A program made the translations under genes and the position numbers. A DNA stretch of 52,887 nucleotides from Gp6-AA45 sp035652075. GTDB taxonomy: Bacteria; Acidobacteriota; Vicinamibacteria; Vicinamibacterales; CAVVIG01. How positions within the stretch are numbered: the first letter of the stretch is position 1; each line of letters begins with the position of its first letter. Under the pieces are notes generated by a model, which was not told where the DNA came from, searched no databases, and saw only the letters and a program-made list of their open reading frames with translations. Shown here one piece after another: positions 8,698 to 16,844 of the stretch. Location: contig DASREL010000056.1 of NCBI GenBank assembly GCA_035652075.1, forward strand, positions 1 through 52,887. Direction: 5' to 3'.

Positions 8698-9617
8698 GCG
8701 ACATCATCGCGACCGACCACCTGTCGAAGTGGTACGGCCAGGTGATCGGCCTCAACGATGTGTCGGTCACGGTGCCGGCGGGCATCACCGGCCTGCTGGG
8801 TCCGAACGGCGCCGGCAAGTCGACGTTCATGAAGCTCGTGACGGGGCAGTTGAAGCCGAGCAAAGGCACGATCAACGTCCTCGGCCAGCCGATCTGGAAC
8901 AACCCGTCGCAGTACTTCCGCATCGGCTTCTGTCCCGAGCAGGATTCGTTCTACGAGCGGATGACAGGCCTCGAATGGGTCAGTGCGCTCGTGCGGCTGA
9001 ACGGCGTGAGCGAGAGCGACGCCGACCGGATGGCGACGCGCGCGATCGAGGCGGTCGACCTCGTCGAGGCGATGCACAAGAAGATCGGCGCCTACAGCAA
9101 AGGCATGCGTCAGCGGATCAAGATGGCGCAGGCGCTCGCGCACGATCCCGAATTCCTGATCCTGGACGAACCGCTGTCCGGCATGGACCCGATCATGCGC
9201 CGCAAGACGATCCGGTTGATCAAGGACTGGGCGCGCGCGGGGAAGAGCATCCTCGTCTCGAGCCACATCCTGCACGAGATCGAGTCGATGACGGCGAACA
9301 TCCTGCTGATCAACCAGGGCCGGATTCTCGCCGAAGGGAACGTCCATCAGATTCGCGACCTGATCGACGAACATCCGCACACGGTGTACATCAAAGCGGA
9401 TCAACCACGCGCGCTCGCGCGCGAGTTCCTGACGCATGACGACGTGTTGAGCCTGCGGTTCGAGGAGGCGGCGGTCGTCGTGCAGACGGGACGGCCCGAT
9501 GCCTTCTACGCGCGACTTACCGACCTCGCCGCGTCTGGATCGCTCGGGGCGATCCACGAAGTCACGTCGCCGGACGACAACCTGCAGGCCGTGTTCAAGT
9601 ACCTGGTGAAGGCATGA
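8694..9617 (+). CDS. ABC-2 exporter ATP-binding protein (second copy)
   Basis: A 307-residue ABC ATPase starting at GTG 8694 in a GTGA overlap with the preceding permease. The frame extends further upstream, but that part is a shadow of the permease. Walker A GPNGAGKST, signature YSKGMRQR, Walker B FLILDEPLSGMDP and the H-loop SSHILHEIE are all intact, followed by an 80-residue C-terminal regulatory domain. It is a diverged paralogue of the first ATPase, so the operon encodes either two homodimeric exporters or one heteromeric exporter. The last bases overlap the second permease start (ATGA). Confidence 0.93.
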   Translation: MSDIIATDHLSKWYGQVIGLNDVSVTVPAGITGLLGPNGAGKSTFMKLVTGQLKPSKGTINVLGQPIWNNPSQYFRIGFCPEQDSFYERMTGLEWVSALVRLNGVSESDADRMATRAIEAVDLVEAMHKKIGAYSKGMRQRIKMAQALAHDPEFLILDEPLSGMDPIMRRKTIRLIKDWARAGKSILVSSHILHEIESMTANILLINQGRILAEGNVHQIRDLIDEHPHTVYIKADQPRALAREFLTHDDVLSLRFEEAAVVVQTGRPDAFYARLTDLAASGSLGAIHEVTSPDDNLQAVFKYLVKA

Positions 9618-10465
9618 CCGAAGTCGCACCGCGCACGCCGCACACCGCACCCCGCACTGTCTCATCGGCATTTCGGATCTTCGACCTATCGCTCGGCCAG
9701 ATGCTGTGGTCGCGCCGGTCGGTGTTTCTCGGCGTGCTGCTGGGTGGACCGGTTGCGCTCGCCGTCGCGCTGCGCGTGATCTCGGCGATGTACACGTCCG
9801 GCTTCCGCATCAACGGCGCGATGACGCCGGGATCGACGATCTTCGGGATGATGATCTGGCTTCTCTACATCCGCTTCATCGTCCCGATCCTGGGCGTGTT
9901 CTACGGGACGTCGCTCATCGCTGACGAGGTCGACGACAAGACGATCACGTATCTGTTCACGCGTCCGATCCCGCGCCGGGCCGTCCTCATCGGGAAATAC
10001 CTCGCCTACCTCGTGTGCACGATTCTGCTCGTGCTGCCATCGGTCATGCTGGTGTTCTTCCTGGTCGTCCCGACGGGGGGAAGCACTGTGGCCGAGGCGT
10101 TCCCGCCGCTCCTGGCCGACTTCGCGATGCTTGCGATTGGTCTGGCTGCGTACGGGGCGCTGTTCGCCTTCGTTGGGACCCGGCTGAAGCGACCGCTGAT
10201 CATCGGACTGGTGTTCGCATTTGGATGGGAGCCGGCGGTGCTCCTTTTCCCCGGCTACCTGAAGCGGCTGACCGTCGCCTATTACCTGCAGGCGCTCGTG
10301 AAACACGAAATGCCTCAGGATTCAGCAGTTAGCATGCTGCTGCAGGTCTTTCGCGAGGTGCCCTCAGTGGGCGCCAGCCTGGCCGGGCTGGCGGTTATCG
10401 TCGGGCTGACGTTATGGGCCGCCGGGCGCGCCGTCGAATCGCGGGAATATATTCTGGAACAATGA
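9614..10465 (+). CDS. ABC-2 type permease (second copy)
   Basis: A 283-residue membrane protein with about six predicted helices. After a cytoplasmic N-terminus rich in Thr and Pro, the first helix follows LGQMLWSRRS. The segment DDKTITYLFTRPIPRRAVLIGK near residue 115 is the ABC-2 permease hallmark, seen also in the first copy. It is translationally coupled to the second ATPase (ATGA overlap). Sequence similarity to the first permease is limited to this region, so the two transport halves have diverged. Confidence 0.88.
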   Translation: MTEVAPRTPHTAPRTVSSAFRIFDLSLGQMLWSRRSVFLGVLLGGPVALAVALRVISAMYTSGFRINGAMTPGSTIFGMMIWLLYIRFIVPILGVFYGTSLIADEVDDKTITYLFTRPIPRRAVLIGKYLAYLVCTILLVLPSVMLVFFLVVPTGGSTVAEAFPPLLADFAMLAIGLAAYGALFAFVGTRLKRPLIIGLVFAFGWEPAVLLFPGYLKRLTVAYYLQALVKHEMPQDSAVSMLLQVFREVPSVGASLAGLAVIVGLTLWAAGRAVESREYILEQ

Positions 10466-10502
10466 CTTGCCGCCGAACGTCTCATTCGGTGAGACTCTTC
10501 TT

Positions 10503-11516
10503 ATGACGGCCCGCACACGCTACTTCGTCATTATCTCAACGCTGGTGCTGACGGTCGGTGTTGGCACCGGGCTCGTGGCCTATTACGTCGGCTTCCCGGC
10601 TGGGGCGTTCGGCAAGCACCCCGGTCCCGAGGAGCTGCAGTACATTCCACGCGACGCGGCCGTCATCGCGTATGCGAACGTGCAGGAAGTGATGCACTCG
10701 GATCTCCGCCAGCGGCTGCACAAGGTGCTGCCGGCGGGCACCGAAAACGGCCAGGCCGAGCTGCAGAACCTCACCGGCATCAACATCGAGACCGACATCT
10801 TCCGCATCGTCGCGTGCATGTATCCGGATGCGTCGGCGAAGAACACGCCGGGCGAAGGCATGGTGCTCGCGCGCGGCAACTTCGACGAAGCGAAGATCGA
10901 AGCGCTGATGCGCGATCACGGCGCGCACGTCGAAGACTACAAGGGCAAACGCCTCATCGTCAGCGACACGGTCAATGTCGATAAGCCGCGCACCTTTGCG
11001 CTGTCGTTCATCGAACCTGGCCTGGTGGCGCTCGGCACGGGCAACGTCATTCATGCGGCGATCGATCTTCACAACGGCGGTGACAATCCGCAGACCGGCA
11101 CGCAAAGCGTTACCGGCAACGAAGAGCTGATGACGCTGGTCAACTCGCTCGACACCGGCAACAACGCGTGGGCGGTCGGACGCTTCGATGCGCTGACGGC
11201 GAACGCGAAGCTCCCGGCGAACATCTCGAGTCAGATTCCCGCCATCACGTGGTTTTCGGTCGCGACGCATATCAATGGCGGCTTGCGCGGCACCCTTCGC
11301 GCGGAGACGCGGGACGAAGAAGCGGCGAACAACCTCCGCGATGTGGTGCGTGGATTCCTGGCGCTCGGCAAGATGTCCGCCGGCGCGCGCCCGGAAATGC
11401 AGGCGATGATGTCGTCGCTGCAACTGGGCGGTGACAAGAAGACCGTCGCTTTGTCATTTGATGTACCGGCGGCCGTTTTCGACGCCATCGGCGCTATCCA
11501 CCACGACGCGCGCTGA
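10503..11516 (+). CDS. Membrane-anchored protein of unknown function, ABC operon partner
   Basis: A 337-residue protein with one N-terminal hydrophobic helix (residues about 6-28) and a long soluble remainder, most likely periplasmic. I chose ATG 10503 because GGTGAG lies 9 bases upstream; a TTG at 10467 would add 12 residues with no signal. The opening of the soluble part, LQYIPRDAAVIAYANVQEVM, resembles DUF3352-like proteins in which a residue pattern of PADA and a hydrophobic strand recur, but I cannot name the family with certainty. It directly follows the second permease, so a role as accessory or substrate-handling subunit of the exporter is likely by position only. Confidence 0.7.
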   Translation: MTARTRYFVIISTLVLTVGVGTGLVAYYVGFPAGAFGKHPGPEELQYIPRDAAVIAYANVQEVMHSDLRQRLHKVLPAGTENGQAELQNLTGINIETDIFRIVACMYPDASAKNTPGEGMVLARGNFDEAKIEALMRDHGAHVEDYKGKRLIVSDTVNVDKPRTFALSFIEPGLVALGTGNVIHAAIDLHNGGDNPQTGTQSVTGNEELMTLVNSLDTGNNAWAVGRFDALTANAKLPANISSQIPAITWFSVATHINGGLRGTLRAETRDEEAANNLRDVVRGFLALGKMSAGARPEMQAMMSSLQLGGDKKTVALSFDVPAAVFDAIGAIHHDAR

Positions 11517-11534
11517 TCTACACTCCCGGTCATA

Positions 11535-11936
11535 TTGACCGACCTCGTTTTTTTCTACGGAACGCTCATGAGCGGTTTCGAGCGGCCGGGGCGTGCGCGC
11601 CTCGATGCGAAGCTCGAACGGCGTGGACGAGGATCAATCGCCGGCGCGCTCTTCGATCTCGGTCTCTATCCCGCAGCCATTCCCGCCACTGATTCGCGCG
11701 TGTGGGGCGAAGTGCATCGCATGCTCGACGTCGATGCCGTACTGAAAGCGCTCGACGAAATCGAAGGCTATCGGCCGAGCGAGCCGGACGCGAGTTTGTA
11801 TACCCGCGCGGAAACGACGGCGACGCTCGACGATGGGGCGACGGTGGCGGTGTGGACGTACTTCTACAACGCACCGCTCGGTCAGGCACGACGCATCGAG
11901 TCGGGCGATTACTTTGAACACTTGAAGGTGAAGTGA
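11535..11936 (+). CDS. Gamma-glutamylcyclotransferase-like (GGCT/AIG2) protein
   Basis: A 133-residue protein of the GGCT-like fold. The N-terminal LVFFYGTLMSGF is the family's substrate-loop signature and ALDEIEGYRPSEP holds the expected catalytic glutamate. Members cleave gamma-glutamyl peptides to 5-oxoproline or act on gamma-glutamylamines. The start appears to be TTG at 11535, since the YGTLM motif begins within nine residues of it. The stop TGA overlaps the ATG of the next gene, an M28 peptidase, by one base (TGATG), tying the two together in expression although their locations differ (cytoplasm versus exported). Confidence 0.85.
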   Translation: MTDLVFFYGTLMSGFERPGRARLDAKLERRGRGSIAGALFDLGLYPAAIPATDSRVWGEVHRMLDVDAVLKALDEIEGYRPSEPDASLYTRAETTATLDDGATVAVWTYFYNAPLGQARRIESGDYFEHLKVK

Positions 11937-13300
11937 TGAAGCGTGTGGCGATGGCGTTCGCGATCGTTCTGTGCGCACAATCGACGTTCGCCCAGCAATC
12001 AGACCTCGATCCGAGAATCGTGAAGCTCGTCTCCTCGATCTCCGAAGAGCACCTTGGCGTCATCTTGAAGAAACTCGAGAGCTTCGAGACGCGCAGCACG
12101 ATGTCCTCGCCGGACACGCCCAATCGCGGCGTCGGCGCCGCGCGCGAATGGATCCGGCAAGAAATGGCGAGCTACAGCCCGAAGCTGCAGGTCAGCTTCG
12201 ATACGTACCAAGTGGCGGTGCAGGGGCGCATCACCAGACCGGTCGAACTGCGCAACGTGATGGCGATTCTGCCGGGCAAGAGCCCGCGGCGCATCTATGT
12301 CAGCGGCCACTACGACACGCTCGCGCGACCGGGCGGTCAGAGCCAGAGCAACTCGACGCCGCCCGACCCCGACGCGCCCGCGCAACGGCCGGCCGATCCG
12401 ACCGCGCCGCTCGATAACTTCGCGCCAGGCGTCAACGATGACGGCAGCGGCACGGCGCTCACCATCGAGCTCGCCCGCGTGTTCAGCCAGAGCGGCATCG
12501 ATTTCGACGCGACGCTCGTGTTCATGTGCCACGCGGGCGAAGAGCAGGGTCTCGTCGGCGCGCGGCTGCACGCGCAGCGCGCGGTCGAGCAGAAGATTCC
12601 GATCGAAGCAATCTTCAACAACGACATCGTCGGCAACGATCGGGGCGGCAACGGCATCATCGATGGCGCGACGATCCGCGTGTACTCCGAAGGTCCGGAG
12701 GATTCGACCAACCGCGCGCTGGCGCGGTTCATCGAGCGGTGGGGCGAACGCTATGTGCCGTCCCATAGAGTGCGGCCGATGGCGCGGCCCGATCGGTTCG
12801 GCCGCGGGGGCGATCACTCGGCGTACAACCAGCTGGGATTCACCGCCGTGGGCTTCCGCGAATCGCGCGAGAACTTCACCCGTCAGCACGATGTCCGCGA
12901 TACGTTCGAAGGGATCTCGCTGCCGTATCTCGCGCAGAACGCGCGCGTCAACGCCGCGTCGGCGGCGACGCTCGCGCTGGCGCCTCCGCCGCCGGCCGTC
13001 GTCAACGAACGTGGTCAGCCGCAGATCACCCGAGCGCCGTCGGGGTACGACGCGAACTTGAAATGGACGGCGTCGCCTGGCGCGGTGGCGTACCGCATCT
13101 TCTGGCGCGAAGCGTGGGGGCCCGACTGGCAGCACGACATGCTCGTCGGCAACGTCACCAACGTCGTCTTGTCGAACATGCAGATCGACGACTTCGTGTT
13201 CGGTGTCGCGGCGGTCGACGCCGGGGGGCACGAGAGCTTCGTCACGTCGTACGTGTCGCCCGCGCGCGCCAACACGCCAATCAAAACGGTTTCGCAATAA
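11936..13300 (+). CDS. Secreted M28-family zinc metallopeptidase
   Basis: A 454-residue exported peptidase with a signal peptide (MKRVAMAFAIVLCAQSTFAQ, cleavage after FAQ). The M28 zinc ligands are recognisable: SGHYDT, APGVNDDGSGT, HAGEEQGL with catalytic Glu, FNNDIVGND and the C-terminal DHSAYNQLG region. Residues about 365-450 form an FN3-like beta domain (YDANLKWTASPGAVAYRIFWR), a frequent tail in secreted aminopeptidases. The start is ATG 11936 in the TGATG overlap; a GTG three bases earlier is possible. Aminopeptidase activity in the periplasm or outside the cell is the family expectation. Confidence 0.92.
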   Translation: MKRVAMAFAIVLCAQSTFAQQSDLDPRIVKLVSSISEEHLGVILKKLESFETRSTMSSPDTPNRGVGAAREWIRQEMASYSPKLQVSFDTYQVAVQGRITRPVELRNVMAILPGKSPRRIYVSGHYDTLARPGGQSQSNSTPPDPDAPAQRPADPTAPLDNFAPGVNDDGSGTALTIELARVFSQSGIDFDATLVFMCHAGEEQGLVGARLHAQRAVEQKIPIEAIFNNDIVGNDRGGNGIIDGATIRVYSEGPEDSTNRALARFIERWGERYVPSHRVRPMARPDRFGRGGDHSAYNQLGFTAVGFRESRENFTRQHDVRDTFEGISLPYLAQNARVNAASAATLALAPPPPAVVNERGQPQITRAPSGYDANLKWTASPGAVAYRIFWREAWGPDWQHDMLVGNVTNVVLSNMQIDDFVFGVAAVDAGGHESFVTSYVSPARANTPIKTVSQ

Positions 13301-13306
13301 TCCTCA

Positions 13307-13328
13307 CGCGGAGCTCGCTGAGCCCGCG
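13307..13328 (+). terminator. Possible weak terminator after the M28 peptidase
   Basis: CGCGG-A-GCTC-GCT-GAGC-CCGCG can fold into a nine-pair stem with one bulge, seven bases after the peptidase stop. The T tract that follows is poor, so it may only slow transcription before the PadR promoter. Confidence 0.35.
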
Positions 13329-13346
13329 GCGTGTGTTATTGTTCTG

Positions 13347-13352
13347 TATAGT
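13347..13352 (+). promoter_or_regulatory. Possible -10 hexamer for padR
   Basis: TATAGT ends 7 bases before the PadR ATG with no Shine-Dalgarno between them. A leaderless start is the simplest reading, and PadR proteins commonly bind such A/T-rich promoter sites themselves. Confidence 0.4.
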
Positions 13353-13359
13353 TGAATAA

Positions 13360-13692
13360 ATGAGCCGAGAGGGAATTGGGCACTTCGAGCTGACGGTCAT
13401 GCTGGCGGTGCTCCGCGTCGGTGACGAAGCGTACGGCGTGCCGATCGCGGCGGAGTTGAAACAGACGACCGGTCGCGAGCCGTTGCTCGGGAGCGTCTAC
13501 GCCGCGCTCGAACGGCTGGAGGCGAAAGGCCTCGTCAAATCCACGCTCGGCGAGGCGACAGCCGAACGTGGCGGCCGCGCGAAGAAGTACTTCCGCGTCA
13601 CCGCAAAGGGCCTGCGACACGTCCGGGACGCGCAACGCTCGCTGGTCAGACTGTGGAGCGGCGTCCCGCAATTGCGGGGAGGGGCCGCATGA
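13360..13692 (+). CDS. PadR-family transcriptional regulator
   Basis: A 110-residue winged-helix protein of the PadR family. Residues 8-80 contain the expected helix-turn-helix and wing, including FELTVMLAVLRVGDEAYGV, GSVYAALERLEAKGLV and the wing basic segment GRAKKYFRVTAKG. The C-terminal helix is short, as in acidobacterial PadR regulators that accompany membrane proteins. Its last four bases overlap the start of the next gene, a small membrane protein, so they form a regulator/membrane-protein pair. Unlike many acidobacterial PadR genes it does not stand beside the ADOP permease, which is 10 kb away. Confidence 0.92.
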   Translation: MSREGIGHFELTVMLAVLRVGDEAYGVPIAAELKQTTGREPLLGSVYAALERLEAKGLVKSTLGEATAERGGRAKKYFRVTAKGLRHVRDAQRSLVRLWSGVPQLRGGAA

Positions 13693-14345
13693 TTTCTGAT
13701 CGAATCGCTACTCGCGTGCTCGCCGAATTCGACGTTCCTGACCCGATCGTGGGCGATCTGTTCGAACAACGTGCAAAACGGTCGCGCCTGTGGTTCTGGG
13801 CGCAGTCCCTCGCCGCGATTGGCGTTGCGATTCGGCGCGCGATTGTCTGCGACGCGAGGCTCGCCGCACGCGTGACCTTGGTTGGAATCGTGACGCTGGC
13901 TGCCGGCGTCTGGCTGTCGTGGCAGATGTATTGGTGGGCCACGTTTGCGATCTCTTTTCCACACCGAGTGATCGTGAACCCATACTTCGTCCTGGCGTGG
14001 CACGCGTACTGTCTGCCGCTGAATCTCCTGTGGTGCGCAAGCGGCATGCTGGCGGGTCGATCGATGATGCGCGCAGATCCGCGCCGGCGCGCCACGCTGG
14101 CCGTCGTCGGTGTGGTAGCGGCAACTCCGATTCTCGTCTGGTGTGGATGGGGACCGGTTGCGGCGCTGCTGCGCACAACACATCCCGCGACGCCGAGATT
14201 GCTGCGATTTCAAATCGGCTTTGCGTTCGATGTGCTCGTCGTCTTTCTCGGAATGCCGGCGTGCGCGATCTCGGCAGCCCTGAACAGTCGACAGTCGACT
14301 GTCGACCGTCGACTGAAGACTGCTACGGCGCGCGGCGGCCGTTGA
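13689..14345 (+). CDS. PadR-coupled small membrane protein
   Basis: A 218-residue protein with an N-terminal cytoplasmic stretch (DPIVGDLFEQRAKRSRLWFW) and about four hydrophobic helices. The GDLFEQRAKRS..WFWAQSL pattern resembles the short membrane partners found after PadR genes in Acidobacteriota, of unknown function. Start ATG 13689 overlaps the PadR stop (ATGA). The C-terminal 20 residues (starting NSRQSTVDRR) are encoded by a heptamer tandem repeat and are probably not functional. The 3' end overlaps the convergent PilZ gene by 23 bases. Confidence 0.75.
   Translation: MISDRIATRVLAEFDVPDPIVGDLFEQRAKRSRLWFWAQSLAAIGVAIRRAIVCDARLAARVTLVGIVTLAAGVWLSWQMYWWATFAISFPHRVIVNPYFVLAWHAYCLPLNLLWCASGMLAGRSMMRADPRRRATLAVVGVVAATPILVWCGWGPVAALLRTTHPATPRLLRFQIGFAFDVLVVFLGMPACAISAALNSRQSTVDRRLKTATARGGR
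14287..14321 (-). repeat. Heptamer tandem repeat (AGTCGAC) after the PilZ stop
   Basis: Read leftward, one base after the PilZ TAG, five heptamers follow: AGTCTTC, AGTCGAC, GGTCGAC, AGTCGAC, TGTCGAC. The same unit forms the repeat at 49952-49986. The array is also part of the rightward gene's C-terminal codons. Confidence 0.9.
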
Positions 14346-14673
14346 CGACGGCGTCGATGAAATCGCCGATCACCGACGCGACGCGCTCCGACGGCTCGAT
14401 GAACTCGACGCCGGACCGGTAGAGCACTCCCTCCTGTTCGACGTCGCTAATGCTGCAGTGGGTGACGCGCCCTTTGACGATGATCGCGCGGTCGCCGAGC
14501 GTCAGCCGGAAATCGTGGAGCGAGTCGAGATGTAAGGGGAAGGTCGTTTCGACTTGTGCGCCGCCACGGCTGATGTCCTTGATGGCCATCGGCTGGAACA
14601 CCATCACTTCGCCGTGTAGGTCGCCGAGGATGAGGATGCGCTCTTGCTCGCGCTTGTCGGCTCCTCCTGCCAT
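14323..14673 (-). CDS. PilZ-like domain protein
   Basis: A 116-residue protein made of a single PilZ-type beta-barrel. The second c-di-GMP motif is present as KDISRGGAQVE near residue 33 ([D/N]xSxxG), followed by DFRLTLGDRAIIVKGRV. The upstream RxxxR motif is not recognisable; only a single basic cluster (DKREQER) precedes it, so it may bind c-di-GMP weakly or not at all. A -10-like TATAGT lies 8 bases upstream on the same strand without a Shine-Dalgarno. It lies directly downstream of, and in the same direction as, a degenerate receiver protein, which suggests joint signalling output. Confidence 0.8.
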   Translation of the reverse strand: MAGGADKREQERILILGDLHGEVMVFQPMAIKDISRGGAQVETTFPLHLDSLHDFRLTLGDRAIIVKGRVTHCSISDVEQEGVLYRSGVEFIEPSERVASVIGDFIDAVVNGRRAP

Positions 14674-14681
14674 CCGGCGCG

Positions 14682-14687
14682 ACTATA
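14682..14687 (-). promoter_or_regulatory. Possible -10 hexamer for the PilZ gene
   Basis: TATAGT on the minus strand ends 8 bases before the PilZ ATG, with no Shine-Dalgarno, another candidate leaderless start. It lies between the receiver gene and the PilZ gene, so the latter need not depend on read-through. Confidence 0.35.
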
Positions 14688-14706
14688 GCACACCGGATGA
14701 GGCGGT

Positions 14707-15105
14707 TCAGTTCATCCACACGGCCGGCTTCGATGCAAAGAACTCCGTCTCGGTCGGTTCGGCCGCTTCTTCTTCCGTTTCCTGGCCGTCGTATTCCGTC
14801 GTGTAGGTCAGAATCGGAATCTCGCGCGTATCGTCATCCAGCTTCAACATCGACAGCACCTGGAAGCTCGCCGGCTCGTCGATGCGCACGCACAGGATGA
14901 CCAGGTCGGGATGCACGCGTTTGATTTGCGAGTAGGCGTGCTCGCTGGACTCGACGAAGACGACGTCGTAGCGGCCGGCGTCGAGCACCGTCTCGAGCAG
15001 TTCGAGAATCTCCGAGCTGCCGTTCACGATCACGACTTTCTGCGTCGCGGGCGCCGTGTCAGCCCGGCGGAGTGTGTCGACGTGGGTGGCGACTGATGTC
15101 ATCAT
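14707..15105 (-). CDS. Degenerate response-regulator receiver (pseudo-receiver)
   Basis: A 132-residue single receiver domain lacking the normal phosphorylation chemistry. The acidic pair after strand 1 is replaced (VVIVNGSSEILELL, where VDDD is usual), and the phospho-acceptor position is Cys (PDLVILCVRID instead of VILDV). The rest of the fold is recognisable, including FQVLSMLKLDDDTREIPILTYTT and a Lys-Pro (ASKPAVW) near the C-terminus. Such domains usually act by protein contact rather than phosphotransfer. Two start Met codons are adjacent (15105 and 15102). An inverted repeat lies 15 bases upstream. Confidence 0.8.
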   Translation of the reverse strand: MMTSVATHVDTLRRADTAPATQKVVIVNGSSEILELLETVLDAGRYDVVFVESSEHAYSQIKRVHPDLVILCVRIDEPASFQVLSMLKLDDDTREIPILTYTTEYDGQETEEEAAEPTETEFFASKPAVWMN

Positions 15106-15119
15106 CGTAAGTCCGTCCC

Positions 15120-15148
15120 TGGCACCCGATAATTCAGAATCCGTGCCA
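15120..15148. promoter_or_regulatory. Inverted repeat between receiver and aldehyde dehydrogenase genes
   Basis: TGGCAC and GTGCCA arms of six bases face each other across 17 bases, in the divergent intergenic region. It could bind a dimeric regulator, or be chance. The rest of 15106-15320 shows no other clear signal; the ALDH start at 15321 has no good Shine-Dalgarno. Confidence 0.3.
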
Positions 15149-15320
15149 CGCCGGTAATCGGCAATTTCCGCCCATTTTCAACAACTTAGACTCCCGTTTC
15201 CCGGATCCGGCGCCGTTGACACCGAAAGGTTGCAGCCTCAGGTGCGGACTTAACCCCATGTGCCAGTGGAGTTTCGCTCGTGTGTTGCAGCCAATGTCCA
15301 AGTACGGCACTCTCACAACC

Positions 15321-16832
15321 ATGCCCACGATGACGGAGAAAGCGACGACCTATCACAACTTTATTGACGGTTCCTGGGTGCCTTCCGTTTCAGGCGACCT
15401 GTTCGAGAACCGGAATCCCGCCAATCCTGAGGATCTAATCGGCATGTTCCAGCGTTCCACCAGCGCGGACGCCGAACGCGCGGTCGACGCGGCGCGGCGT
15501 GCCTACGAGCACTGGCGCCTGGTGCCTGCGCCGCGGCGCGCCGAGATCCTGTTTCGCGCCGCGCAACTGATCGCCGACCGGAAAGAAGCGCTCGCGCGCG
15601 ACATGACCCGCGAGATGGGGAAGGTGCTCGAGGAAACGCGCGGCGACGTCCAGGAAGCGATCGACATGACCTTCTTCATGGCCGGCGAAGGACGCCGGCA
15701 GTACGGTCAGACGACGCCCTCCGAGCTGCGCGATAAGTTCGCGATGTCGGTGCGTCAGCCGCTCGGCGTGTGCGCGATCGTGACGCCGTGGAATTTCCCG
15801 ATGGCGATCCCGTCCTGGAAGATCATCCCAGCGCTCGTCTGCGGCAACACCGTCGTCTTCAAGCCGGCGTCGTTGACGCCGCTCTCCGCGCTCAATTTCG
15901 TCCGGATCCTCGAAGAGGCGGGCGTCCCGAACGGTGTCGTGAACCTGGTGACGGGGGGCGGTGAAGAAATCGGCAACGTGCTGTCGCAACATCCAGACGT
16001 GCGCGTCGTCTCGTTCACCGGATCGACCGAAGTCGGTCGCACCGTGTCGGAAAAGGCGGCGCCGTCGTTCAAGAAGGTCCACCTCGAGATGGGCGGCAAG
16101 AACGTCATCATGGTGATGGAGGACGCGAAGCTCGAGCTGGCGATCGAAGGCTGCCTGTGGGGCGGGTTTGGCACGACCGGCCAGCGCTGCACCGCCGCGA
16201 GCCGTGTCGTCGTCCACGAAAAGGTCTACGACAGCTTCGTCATGCAGTTTGTTGCGCGCGTAAAAGCGCTTTCAGTCGGCGACGGTCTCGATCCGAAGAC
16301 GCAGATGGGCCCGTCGGTCAGCAAAGGCCAACTCGAAACGGTGATGAAGTACGTCGAGATCGGCAAAGCGGAAGGCGCCCGGTTGGCGTGCGGCGGCCGC
16401 GCGTTGACCGGCGCCGGCTTCGCCAACGGATTTTTTCACGAACCGACGGTGTTCGCCGACGTTGCGCCGTCGATGCGGATCGCGCAAGAGGAGATCTTCG
16501 GCCCCGTGGTGTCGATTATTCCGTGCAAATCGCTGGACGAGGCGGTGGCCATAGGCAATAACGTGCAATACGGCCTGTCGGCCTCGATCTACACTCAGGA
16601 CATCAATCGCGCATTTTCCGCGATGCGCGATCTCTATACCGGGATCTTCTACGTCAACGCTCCCACGATCGGCGCTGAAGTGCACTTGCCGTTCGGCGGC
16701 ACGAAAGCGACCGGCAACGGCCATCGTGAGGCAGGGACCGCGGCGCTGGACGTCTTCTCGGAATGGAAGTCGGTGTACGTCGATTTCAGCGGGCGCTTAC
16801 AGCGCGCGCAAATCGACACCGCGGAGATCTAA
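15321..16832 (+). CDS. Aldehyde dehydrogenase (NAD(P)-dependent)
   Basis: A 503-residue ALDH with full catalytic machinery: TPWNFPMAIPSWKI for cofactor placement, the Rossmann FTGSTEVGR, catalytic Glu in LEMGGKNVIMV, and nucleophile Cys in GTTGQRCTAASR. The N-terminal FENRNPANPEDLIG and the C-terminal region are close to alpha-ketoglutaric semialdehyde/ALDH7-like dehydrogenases. I chose the ATG at 15321, where another ATG follows nine bases later; the open frame before it has no family similarity. Substrate cannot be fixed from sequence alone. It is 12 bases from the following histidine kinase, probably one transcript. Confidence 0.93.
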   Translation: MPTMTEKATTYHNFIDGSWVPSVSGDLFENRNPANPEDLIGMFQRSTSADAERAVDAARRAYEHWRLVPAPRRAEILFRAAQLIADRKEALARDMTREMGKVLEETRGDVQEAIDMTFFMAGEGRRQYGQTTPSELRDKFAMSVRQPLGVCAIVTPWNFPMAIPSWKIIPALVCGNTVVFKPASLTPLSALNFVRILEEAGVPNGVVNLVTGGGEEIGNVLSQHPDVRVVSFTGSTEVGRTVSEKAAPSFKKVHLEMGGKNVIMVMEDAKLELAIEGCLWGGFGTTGQRCTAASRVVVHEKVYDSFVMQFVARVKALSVGDGLDPKTQMGPSVSKGQLETVMKYVEIGKAEGARLACGGRALTGAGFANGFFHEPTVFADVAPSMRIAQEEIFGPVVSIIPCKSLDEAVAIGNNVQYGLSASIYTQDINRAFSAMRDLYTGIFYVNAPTIGAEVHLPFGGTKATGNGHREAGTAALDVFSEWKSVYVDFSGRLQRAQIDTAEI

Positions 16833-16844
16833 TACGACCGAACG

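Noticed and set aside
15120..15140. Sigma-54 promoter
   Set aside because: TGGCAC resembles a -24 box, but no TTGC-type -12 element follows at the required distance.
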